51,221 bases of DNA, from positions 1 to 51,221 of the forward strand of contig JAQVCR010000017.1 of assembly GCA_028689665.1 (NCBI GenBank), given 5' to 3'. Below, in pieces: positions 18,973 to 26,682 of the stretch (positions within the stretch are counted from its first letter, which is position 1; the number at the start of each line of letters is the position of its first letter). The notes below the pieces were generated by a model, which made no database searches, was not told where the DNA came from, and was given only the letters and a program-made list of their open reading frames with translations. Origin of the DNA: Muribaculaceae bacterium. GTDB taxonomy: Bacteria; Bacteroidota; Bacteroidia; Bacteroidales; Muribaculaceae. Made by a program: the position numbers and the translations under genes.

Positions 18973-18989
18973 ACTCAAAATGTTTGAGT
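18973..18989. promoter_or_regulatory. Palindromic operator candidate upstream of the Crp/Fnr-type promoter
   Basis: The perfect inverted repeat ACTCAAA-ATG-TTTGAGT lies about 20 bp upstream of the -33 element, with its centre near position -64 relative to the predicted start. That is the usual position for a class I activator site. It does not look like a terminator because it lacks a T-run and is far from any gene end. The binding protein is unknown. Confidence 0.4.
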
Positions 18990-19082
18990 TTTCCTCAATG
19001 TCAAGGGAATAGACCTTTATTGGGTGATTTGTCTAGAAAATAATTGTTTCATCTTCTATATAACTTATTAGGTGTGGATATA

Positions 19083-19128
19083 GATAAGGCTGTCAACTTA
19101 GTCTTATAAACTAGATGACAGCCTTATC
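19083..19128. terminator. Hairpin, likely terminator after the small exported-protein genes
   Basis: A perfect 13-bp stem (19083-19095 with 19116-19128, core AAGGCTGTCA/TGACAGCCTT) extends imperfectly into the loop. It is 17 bases past the stop of the minus-strand gene ending at 19145. The T-run is weak on the minus side and short (TTTT) on the plus side, so it could serve either direction. Confidence 0.6.
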
Positions 19129-19144
19129 TTTTATATCAATAATT

Positions 19145-19744
19145 CTAGAAAGAATATCCCACTTTTACGATTCCTCCAACCTGATTCTCTATGTAATCTA
19201 CTGAATCATTATAATAATAACTATAGCTCGGCCTGTAATAGGGTAATAATTCTGCTCCTAATGATAAAGTGAATTTCTTAAATTGTAAGCCCAAAGAGAG
19301 ATCGGCATAAAATAATATATTGGTATGTTTGTTTCCATAATTATGCTCTTGAATTAATTCACTTAGCCCTAAATTTGCATTAACAAATAGAATGAATTTG
19401 TCATCTAGCGGAAAATAATATCTTGCATTGGCAAATTCTGAGAGTAGTATATTATTGCCATGATATTTATATCCATCTCTAAAGTCCTCAATGTTAATAC
19501 CACCTTTAATACCACCTCCGAAATAAAATCTTTTAAAAAATCGTTTATTGTATATAGCTTCAATTCCAACTTCTTCTTCATCGTGGCTAAAAGCATAGAT
19601 TGCAGAGATATTGACATTCCAATCATTTGGTGTGATGTAAATTGTAGTTTCCTGTTCGGCAACAACGCTGCTAGTTTCTTGCATTTGAGCCGAGATATTC
19701 ACAAAAGAGAATGTAATGAATAAAATTAATAAAAGTCTTTTCAT
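19145..19744 (-). CDS. Predicted outer-membrane beta-barrel protein
   Basis: The 199-residue protein has a clear signal peptide (MKRLLLILFITFSFVNISAQ, cleavage about residue 20). The rest is an alternating polar/hydrophobic, aromatic-rich sequence (for example FTLSLGAELLPYYRP) ending in VKVGYSF. A C-terminal Phe after alternating residues is the usual beta-barrel signature. I do not recognise a specific family. It starts 8 bp after the stop of the upstream exported-protein gene, so the two form a two-gene operon. Function unknown. Confidence 0.72.
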   Translation of the reverse strand: MKRLLLILFITFSFVNISAQMQETSSVVAEQETTIYITPNDWNVNISAIYAFSHDEEEVGIEAIYNKRFFKRFYFGGGIKGGINIEDFRDGYKYHGNNILLSEFANARYYFPLDDKFILFVNANLGLSELIQEHNYGNKHTNILFYADLSLGLQFKKFTLSLGAELLPYYRPSYSYYYNDSVDYIENQVGGIVKVGYSF

Positions 19745-19752
19745 ATTAGTAT

Positions 19753-20313
19753 TTATTTTACGATTTTAGTAGTGCTGCTTTTTACATTTAATTTTAGATT
19801 ATCATTTTTTTGCTCCGGCTTTTCGGGAGTGTCAATAATAAGCATATTTTTAATCCAACGATCTTTTTCTGTCGCATTTCTGAAATTAGCATAGCGAGCT
19901 GGATATCCTTTGATTTTAATGTTTAAAATGAACGATTTGCCGTCGTCAGAACGCTTTGTATATCCATTTGCATCTTGTAGAGTGTTTGCGCTAATCATAG
20001 AGCCGATAATAATATCAGCATTTTGTTGTTCAGAAAAATCAAAGATTGCTCTTTTCTTGATTTCCTCAATCATTTGAACACGCGTAGCAACAGAGTAAAT
20101 TAAATCGACATTGTAGTTACGTTCAAATGTAGCTACACCGTTTATAATTTCTACGTCTGCAATTAGAGGTGTAACTATCATCTCATGATTGGGTTCAAGA
20201 TTTCTAGGTGTACTGCTGTTGTACCAAAAGTTAGTAACTGTTTCTTCTTTTTCACCACCAAATAAAGTGATTGCACTTAACAATAAGGCTGTTGTTAATA
20301 CTAGTTTTTTCAT
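19753..20313 (-). CDS. Exported protein of unknown function
   Basis: The 186-residue protein starts with a typical signal peptide (MKKLVLTTALLLSAITLFGG). No lipobox cysteine is present, so it is probably periplasmic or surface-associated rather than a lipoprotein. The mature part includes VTPLIADVEIINGVATFERN and a NADIIIGSMISA segment. These recall small Bacteroidota proteins that pair an assembly-like domain with a barrel partner, but I do not recognise the family. It is the first gene of a pair with the beta-barrel gene 8 bp downstream. Confidence 0.68.
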   Translation of the reverse strand: MKKLVLTTALLLSAITLFGGEKEETVTNFWYNSSTPRNLEPNHEMIVTPLIADVEIINGVATFERNYNVDLIYSVATRVQMIEEIKKRAIFDFSEQQNADIIIGSMISANTLQDANGYTKRSDDGKSFILNIKIKGYPARYANFRNATEKDRWIKNMLIIDTPEKPEQKNDNLKLNVKSSTTKIVK

Positions 20314-20762
20314 ATTAGTGTTTTTTGTAAATAAACAAATAAATTAAGGCAAAGAAACATATAAAATACGATATAAACAAATAGAATATGGTTTTATCAA
20401 TAAAATTCACAATTTTTAGTGAATGTACTTATCTTGTGGCAATTTATCAAAATATGGTTACTACATAATAATGTAAGTCATTAATGCGGAATAGAGAATT
20501 TAATTAATAAAAAGAATTATGGTCTTTTCACTTCAGCGTTTTTTATGAATAAACAGATAAATATGATAGATAACATATATAATATGTTAATAATATAATA
20601 AATAGGATAATAAACATATATGTTATAATATTAGAACAGGTAAACTGTAATATTAATCATATAAAATATGGAAAGTACATATAAATTATGATTGCTTCAA
20701 TTAATACACAAAAAAAATGCGCATCGACAACGGTGCGCATTCATTTTATAGAGATTTAAAGA
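20314..20762. other. 449-bp AT-rich spacer with an imperfect duplication and palindromes
   Basis: No ORF or RNA gene is apparent. About 50 bp next to the downstream gene start (20317-20370) recurs imperfectly at 20535-20590; both copies share the core GTTTTTT, two variable bases, AATAAACA and ATAAA. Two inverted repeats with the half-site AACATAT/ATATGTT lie at 20572-20588 (3-bp spacer) and 20613-20624 (AACATATATGTT, no spacer). The right end holds the amidase terminator. Confidence 0.6.
20710..20742 (-). terminator. Rho-independent terminator of the amidase gene
   Basis: A 10-bp stem (20717-20726 with 20731-20740, one G-T pair) is closed by an ACAA tetraloop. On the minus strand it is followed by a run of T (A-tract 20710-20717 on plus). 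It is about 20 bases past the stop codon of the gene ending at 20763. Confidence 0.9.
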
Positions 20763-23700
20763 TTATTTTTTAATTAATGAAATAGTCTTTTGATTATTTA
20801 TTCTTACATAATAGATACCTGCCGAAAGATGGCTGATATCAACGGTTGTACTATTAGATCTTGCTACTAAAGCTCCCGTAGAACTATAAACATCAACACT
20901 TTCTATTTCCACGTCAGACTTAATATTAATAATATCGCTTGCAGGATTTGGATAAACAGTGATTGCGTCAAGGTTGTCAGCAATGTTTTCTTCAACACCA
21001 GATGCACTACCTTTTACAATAAGAGATTTCTTAGCCGGGGTAATGCTTTCGTTGCTCTCAGAAGGGAAAGCATATATAGAAATGTATTTACCAATGGTAA
21101 ATAGATTGCCGGCAAAGTCCCAACCCATTTGATAAGCAGAATCTTCATTCTTGTAGCTGTATTTATAGGTCAAAATAGGTGTACCTGCGTTCCATGCAAG
21201 ATCGAAGAAATATAGTTGAGAATCACTATGATTAATAACTAATGTCTTTCCGTCAGGAGAAATTTCAAAGCCACCATTAACCGAACCTAGAAGAATTTCG
21301 CTAAGTGAAGAACCTGAATTATATACAACATTGCCTTCGCTGTTAACATAAATCAAAGATGGTACACCTGCTGCATTATTACCGGAAGATCTTACTTGAG
21401 ACACCCAGCAACCACCAGTCTTATCAGGAATTACATTTCCGTTTGTGTTAGCTTGAAGATCACCAATTATATACATCTTGTCAGGAGCAGTTGTTACTTC
21501 AGTCTTTGTACCTATATTATATATAGCTATATTATTACCGTTAGGACCTAGATCTTCCGAGTAGCTATATAGTACAGTATTTTCGCCTTCACCGATTAAG
21601 CTTACACTTGGGGTAGAACCACCAATTGCACTACTACCAATTTTAAATAATCCATTGCTATCTCTAGTAGAGTTGAATAAATTTGGATATTCAGCATCTA
21701 GATTTGCAGGATCAACTAACCAAATACCAGATTTAGGATCGCTCCAGTCGGAAATATATACAGTACCCTTAGAGTCAATTCCAATTCTAGATATAGAACC
21801 AAATTGAGAGTTACGACCTTGGTATCTACCTACTTTAGTATTATCAAAATTATAGGCATTAACAGCGCAGTTATTTGTAGCTTGTCTTTCGGCTATATAA
21901 TAACGACCGAAGAAGTCGGATTCCGGTGATTTGTCGATTGCAACACCACGACCGGCTATAGATCCACTTCCATTTAAGAATGTTTCGCTACGATCATTAA
22001 GTAGGGCGATAGTAGAGTTAGTTTTGCTATTTAGCTTAATAGCCCATGTCATTTCTTGTTTTGGCAGATCGCTCTTTAGAACACTGACTGTATTTTCACC
22101 TTTTACTACATTCGGTATTTCAATAGATTTAACTTCAGCATTTTCAGCATCGAAGAATGTAATAAATGCTTCTTGTGCGTTATCATTAGAATTAAAAGTG
22201 AAAGTGTAGCTTTCGCCATTATCAGTGAACTTAAGATTTGTTGCATAGATATTAACAAACTTAGGTTGTTCTACGCCTACAGTTGATAATTTAGTGATAG
22301 CGTTGTCTTGAGCAAGATAGATTGAAATATCTTCATTATTAACAACAGCTCCGGCACTTGCGAAAGCAATGTCTTTTGTTGCCCATTCAGCATTTGTCAT
22401 CTTAATAAGTTTAGCATTGTCTAAACCATTAGTGATGTCGAATAGTTTAACACCAATATTTTGACCATTATCATTTGCTAGAGGAGCAGTCATTAAGGCG
22501 TGTTTGGCATATTTGAAATAATTAGCACCAACACCTCTTAATCCTATCATATCGTCGGCTAAGCGACCTACAACATCACAATCGGTATTATCTGCATTAG
22601 CTAATTTAAATTCAAATGGAGCAGTAAGAGATCCATCGACAATTACATTACTGTTGTCGCGTGGAGAAATCATAATTTCAAAATCATCTCCAAGTTTAGT
22701 ACAAGTGAAATTACTTGTTGCGTCAATTGTCTTGTTTAGGAACATTGTACTTGAAACAGTATTGTTTACTACCTCAAGTGAAAGCCAACGGATTGAACGA
22801 GAAGTTCCGGAAGTAACGCCAGAAGTAATGATTTTACAATCATCAACTGTTCCTGATACCGTTAAAGTATGTCCTGTATCAGCTCTGTAATAGTTAGCGG
22901 CACTTTGAGTGCTTACCCATTTAGTTGGAGCAGCTTCAAAATTGTCCCATTTATAGAATTGTAATGTTCCTCGAGAATAACCGGCGTCTACTTGGTCGCC
23001 ACTAAATTGACATCTTACACTATTACAACCTATTAGTTTGTTATCGGCTGTTACGGCTATATCTGATAGAGAAGAAATAAATCCTAGATCATCACCTTCT
23101 TTTTGAACTAGTCCTTCAGTGCTGATTTGACGTTCTACTTTATTTGTCTTATTATTTACTAAATAAATAGCCGGCACGCCGTCATTGTGAGTAAGAATAA
23201 TGGTAGAGTCGCCACGTTGAATAGCACGTTTAACTGTTCCAGTAATCTCTGAATAACTGTTTGATGCAACTTCTTGCATATTTAATTCTGAAGGAACTTG
23301 CAAATATGCCGGTTGAATAGGATCTGGATAGTTGTAATATATTACTGTGGGAGGAGTATAAGTAGTCGATTCAAGATATACCATAGTATAAGATGTTTCG
23401 TTTGCTTTTACCTCAATGTTAGCTTTATATTCATCGGCTAGTGGTTTATAGCCTTCTGCGCTACAATCAATAGTATAATTACCCGGTTCAAGGTCTTCAA
23501 ATACAAATACACCATTATAATTATTATCAACAGTATATGTCTTTACAATCTTACCGTCTTTAAGTAGATTGACAGTTGAACCGTTAATAGGAAGCCATTG
23601 GTCGTTTGTCTTAGCTGTGTATTTAAATAGATTATTTACAATCTTTTCGTGAAGGTCTTTTACTGTTCCCATAATATAACCAGTCTTTTCGCCTACGCTT

Positions 23701-24512
23701 CCAAAGTATTTGGCAACACCGCGAGCATATCTAACACCTTCTTGTCCGCAGTAATCTTGATTTAATGCTCTATGGCGAGCGGGCTGATAAGTGTGGAAAT
23801 AACCTTCTGAAAGGAATCCAGGAGCTCCATGTTTTAATACTCCAAGATAGCCTTTATATGTTTTGCCTGTGTTTGGATCTGTTCGTCCGGATTCTGACCC
23901 GTAGAAATCGACATCACCTCTTATATTTGCAGATGTTGCACCATATGCGCTTATTGGGTCTAATTGATTTGAACATAATAGAGGCCAGGCTATTTCACAT
24001 TGGTCGTAACTACCCGGTTGGTATTCGTTGCCTTTACCATCTTTTCCACGATAAAGGAATAGAGGAAAGTTTGTAGATGTTCCTTCTGATGCAGCATTCG
24101 AGTGAACCGATAAGAAAAAGTCCATATTGTTAGCTTCTACTTCTTCACAAATTTCAGCAAGGCTGCGATTAAATTGACTCTCATTCTCAGCACCTTTTAC
24201 ATAAGGGAATGGGCCATTCTTAACGCGCGAATACATTATGTTTTCTTTTTTCGCTCCTAGTTGTTCAAGCTTCGAGCCAAGTTTAAGAACCTTCCAAAGG
24301 TTAGTATTCGATTCATAGAAACCACAAGTATCGGGCATTGATGTTGCAGCTAGGTTGGGATACGGAATCGTCGCCATAGGACGGTCATTAGGTCCCCAGC
24401 TACCATGTCCCGGATTAAGATAAATACGAGCTTCACTTAGATCTTTAGCTCCAATCGATGAAATTGCAACAGCAAATGCAATTGCTAATGTATATATTTT
24501 TTTCATAGCCAT
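20763..24512 (-). CDS. Secreted N-acetylmuramoyl-L-alanine amidase with T9SS sorting domain
   Basis: This 1249-residue protein should cleave the amide bond between muramic acid and the peptide stem of peptidoglycan, outside the cell. A signal peptide (1-22) is followed by an Amidase_3-type zinc domain (about 28-262): NPGHG (His36), Glu67, SVHSNA (His137) and the catalytic Glu236 in LSEGYF. A carboxypeptidase-regulatory-like beta domain follows (about 275-385, GVFVFEDLEPGNYTI). Next comes a very long beta-propeller-like region (about 400-1180), possibly of DUF4623 type. A T9SS type A sorting domain is last (about 1187-1249, YPNPASD...SHLSAGIYYVRI...IKK). Its ATG overlaps the upstream stop (TAATG); an ATG at 24506 is an alternative. 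Confidence 0.88.
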   Translation of the reverse strand: MAMKKIYTLAIAFAVAISSIGAKDLSEARIYLNPGHGSWGPNDRPMATIPYPNLAATSMPDTCGFYESNTNLWKVLKLGSKLEQLGAKKENIMYSRVKNGPFPYVKGAENESQFNRSLAEICEEVEANNMDFFLSVHSNAASEGTSTNFPLFLYRGKDGKGNEYQPGSYDQCEIAWPLLCSNQLDPISAYGATSANIRGDVDFYGSESGRTDPNTGKTYKGYLGVLKHGAPGFLSEGYFHTYQPARHRALNQDYCGQEGVRYARGVAKYFGSVGEKTGYIMGTVKDLHEKIVNNLFKYTAKTNDQWLPINGSTVNLLKDGKIVKTYTVDNNYNGVFVFEDLEPGNYTIDCSAEGYKPLADEYKANIEVKANETSYTMVYLESTTYTPPTVIYYNYPDPIQPAYLQVPSELNMQEVASNSYSEITGTVKRAIQRGDSTIILTHNDGVPAIYLVNNKTNKVERQISTEGLVQKEGDDLGFISSLSDIAVTADNKLIGCNSVRCQFSGDQVDAGYSRGTLQFYKWDNFEAAPTKWVSTQSAANYYRADTGHTLTVSGTVDDCKIITSGVTSGTSRSIRWLSLEVVNNTVSSTMFLNKTIDATSNFTCTKLGDDFEIMISPRDNSNVIVDGSLTAPFEFKLANADNTDCDVVGRLADDMIGLRGVGANYFKYAKHALMTAPLANDNGQNIGVKLFDITNGLDNAKLIKMTNAEWATKDIAFASAGAVVNNEDISIYLAQDNAITKLSTVGVEQPKFVNIYATNLKFTDNGESYTFTFNSNDNAQEAFITFFDAENAEVKSIEIPNVVKGENTVSVLKSDLPKQEMTWAIKLNSKTNSTIALLNDRSETFLNGSGSIAGRGVAIDKSPESDFFGRYYIAERQATNNCAVNAYNFDNTKVGRYQGRNSQFGSISRIGIDSKGTVYISDWSDPKSGIWLVDPANLDAEYPNLFNSTRDSNGLFKIGSSAIGGSTPSVSLIGEGENTVLYSYSEDLGPNGNNIAIYNIGTKTEVTTAPDKMYIIGDLQANTNGNVIPDKTGGCWVSQVRSSGNNAAGVPSLIYVNSEGNVVYNSGSSLSEILLGSVNGGFEISPDGKTLVINHSDSQLYFFDLAWNAGTPILTYKYSYKNEDSAYQMGWDFAGNLFTIGKYISIYAFPSESNESITPAKKSLIVKGSASGVEENIADNLDAITVYPNPASDIINIKSDVEIESVDVYSSTGALVARSNSTTVDISHLSAGIYYVRINNQKTISLIKK

Positions 24513-25432
24513 TACTTTTTAACGTTAAGATTAATAAGATATGCTTTTCCTTCTGGTGTAGAGAATAATAGTTTATCACCAGTTGAAGATACAGTAGGAT
24601 ACATAGCAATAACAGAATCGGTAGTAAGAATTTGCTCTTCTGAAGAATTAATATTTTTGATAATAATTGAAGATGCAATTGTAGTGTATTCACCATCAAC
24701 ATCTCTCATACCGACTACGTTCTCGTTGTTGTACCATTTCGGAGCCCTTAATATACCTAGCGATTTAATATTTTCGCCATTAATATCGCTTACAAATGTG
24801 CCAAGACCGGATACGCAATATACAATTTTTGAGCCATCGGGAGAAACGCTTGGCCAAAGGTATCTTACGTTTGTCCCGTTAGGAGAAAACACTTTAGTCT
24901 TTCCTTTGATAGTCATCATAAGCTGACCATTTTTGATTGATGGAACGGGTGTTGCCTTGTTTATTTTTGAATTAGAAGACAAAGCTTTTGTGGCAAATTT
25001 GCTATTATTAACGACATACACACTATTGTCTTTGGCTACAATTCCTTGTAAATCTCGAGTAGGTGTTACAAGTACATTCTCTTGACCAGATACTAAATTT
25101 TTGCTTTTTAGCGAATTTAATCTTAGTTTATCTTTAGTAAGAGTTGTTTCGCGATATACAATTGTGTTACCATTATCGGTAATGATAGGATTATAACCAG
25201 CCCCTACCGCAGTAGTAACAGTTGTAATCTGGTTAGTTGTTAGGTCTAATTTTTGGAGTCCATTGTGTCCAAAATCTGAAAATAATAGGAAGTCTCCATT
25301 TGGGCTAATTGTGTAATACCCACCTTCGACTCCTTGTGGCAATTTTATCTCCTTAGTAGAAGATACGTCAACTATTTGGGCAAAAGCCAAAGAGTTACAA
25401 CAAATCGCAAGAGCTAGAATGATCTTTTTCAT
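24512..25432 (-). CDS. Exported WD40/PD40-like beta-propeller protein
   Basis: The 306-residue protein has a signal peptide (MKKIILALAICCNSLAFA). It is built of repeated blades with the TolB/PD40 signature of serine-proline-asparagine/aspartate-glycine turns: ISPNGDFLLFSD, VSPDGSKIVYCV and VSSTGDKLLFSTPEG. About six blades are visible. There is no sign of an enzyme active site, so it is more likely a binding or scaffolding protein in the periplasm or at the surface. The stop codon shares a base with the start of the T9SS amidase gene (TAATG), implying translational coupling and linked function. Confidence 0.78.
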   Translation of the reverse strand: MKKIILALAICCNSLAFAQIVDVSSTKEIKLPQGVEGGYYTISPNGDFLLFSDFGHNGLQKLDLTTNQITTVTTAVGAGYNPIITDNGNTIVYRETTLTKDKLRLNSLKSKNLVSGQENVLVTPTRDLQGIVAKDNSVYVVNNSKFATKALSSNSKINKATPVPSIKNGQLMMTIKGKTKVFSPNGTNVRYLWPSVSPDGSKIVYCVSGLGTFVSDINGENIKSLGILRAPKWYNNENVVGMRDVDGEYTTIASSIIIKNINSSEEQILTTDSVIAMYPTVSSTGDKLLFSTPEGKAYLINLNVKK

Positions 25433-25522
25433 TTTGATTTGATTTAGTTAATAATTCGTTATTTAAATAATTAATTAATATAAGTTTGCTCTATATATAA
25501 TTTCTACAATATTTGACCGATA

Positions 25523-25530
25523 CAAATGTA
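25523..25530 (-). promoter_or_regulatory. Possible -7 element for the propeller-amidase operon
   Basis: TACATTTG on the minus strand matches TAnnTTTG and lies about 90 bases upstream of the ATG at 25432. No -33 partner is evident at the expected distance. Confidence 0.35.
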
Positions 25531-25629
25531 AATTTTAATTTGATAAATGTACTATTAATTTCCTCAATATTGCCACATTTAATGTATGTAAACATATTTT
25601 ATGTAAAATATAGCATTTGTCGTTAACAT

Positions 25630-25672
25630 AAAAAAATGAAGCAGAGAATTATTAACTCTCTGCTTCCTTTTT
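25630..25672. terminator. Terminator after prs, bidirectional
   Basis: A 10-bp stem (GAAGCAGAGA at 25638-25647 with its complement at 25657-25666) has T-runs on both sides: TTTTTT after it on the minus strand and TTTTTT on the plus strand. It lies about 35 bases past the prs stop codon and separates prs from the propeller-amidase operon. Confidence 0.88.
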
Positions 25673-25701
25673 TATATTATATCTTTATGCTTAATATCTA
25701 A

Positions 25702-26646
25702 TTACTTAATTAGATATTGAGAACTAATAGATTCGTTGCTATGAACTCTACTTATAGTGTCGGCAAATAAGGTAGAGATACTTAATATTGTAGCCTTTTT
25801 ACAATCTTTCTCAAAAGGTATGCTATCGGTGAAAATCATCTCAGAAAGGGCTGATTCCTCGACTCTTTTTGATGCAGGATCACTCATAATTGCGTGAGAG
25901 GCAAGAGCTCTGACTGAACGTGCGCCATTCTCAATCATTAGATTGGCAGCTTTTGTAATAGTCCCTGCTGTATCTACCATATCATCAACAAGTACTACAT
26001 CTTTCCCTTCGACATCACCAATAATAGTCATGTTTTCAACGACATTTGCTTTTGCGCGTTGCTTATGGCATAATACTAATGGTGCATTTAGATATTTAGC
26101 ATAAGAATTTGCACGTTTTGCTCCGCCAACATCAGGTGTTGCGATTACTAAATCTTTAAGTTTTAAAGATTGGATGTAAGGAATAAAGCATGACGATGCA
26201 TACAAGTGATCTACAGGCACATTAAAGAATCCTTGGATCTGGTCGGCGTGTAAATCCATTGTAATAAGTCGATCTATACCTGCTGTGCTTAGTAGGTCGG
26301 CGACTAATTTTGCAGCAATAGAAACACGTGGCTTGTCTTTGCGATCTTGGCGTGCCCAGCCAAAATAAGGAATTACTGCTACTATTGATTTTGCAGATGC
26401 ACGTTTTGCAGCATCAATCATTAGTAACAATTCCATTAAATTATCGGTGTTAGGGAATGTTGATTGCACAAGGAAAACCATGCTTCCTCTAATCGATTCT
26501 TCAAATGAAACTTCAAACTCGCCATCGGCAAAGTGTTGAATATTCATTTTACCTAATTCTACACCAAGGTCTTTACAAATTTGTTCGGCAAGATAATGTG
26601 ATTTAGTGCCGGAAAAAATTTTAAATGGAGGCAATGTATTGCTCAT
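25702..26646 (-). CDS. prs: Ribose-phosphate pyrophosphokinase
   Basis: Prs makes PRPP from ribose-5-phosphate and ATP for nucleotide, His and Trp synthesis. The 314-residue protein has the usual two phosphoribosyltransferase-fold halves. These show YFGWARQDRKDKPR (ATP/Mg site), TMDLHADQIQGFF with the flexible Mg-binding His, ATPDVGGAKRA and the PRPP-binding loop DVVLVDDMVDTAGT. Length is standard. It follows the amylase gene by 36 bp and may be read from the patatin promoter as well as from a possible -7 (TAATTTTG, minus strand, 26675-26682) just upstream. Confidence 0.97.
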   Translation of the reverse strand: MSNTLPPFKIFSGTKSHYLAEQICKDLGVELGKMNIQHFADGEFEVSFEESIRGSMVFLVQSTFPNTDNLMELLLMIDAAKRASAKSIVAVIPYFGWARQDRKDKPRVSIAAKLVADLLSTAGIDRLITMDLHADQIQGFFNVPVDHLYASSCFIPYIQSLKLKDLVIATPDVGGAKRANSYAKYLNAPLVLCHKQRAKANVVENMTIIGDVEGKDVVLVDDMVDTAGTITKAANLMIENGARSVRALASHAIMSDPASKRVEESALSEMIFTDSIPFEKDCKKATILSISTLFADTISRVHSNESISSQYLIK

Positions 26647-26682
26647 AACTGTAATGTATAACTGAAAATTTTCACAAAATTA

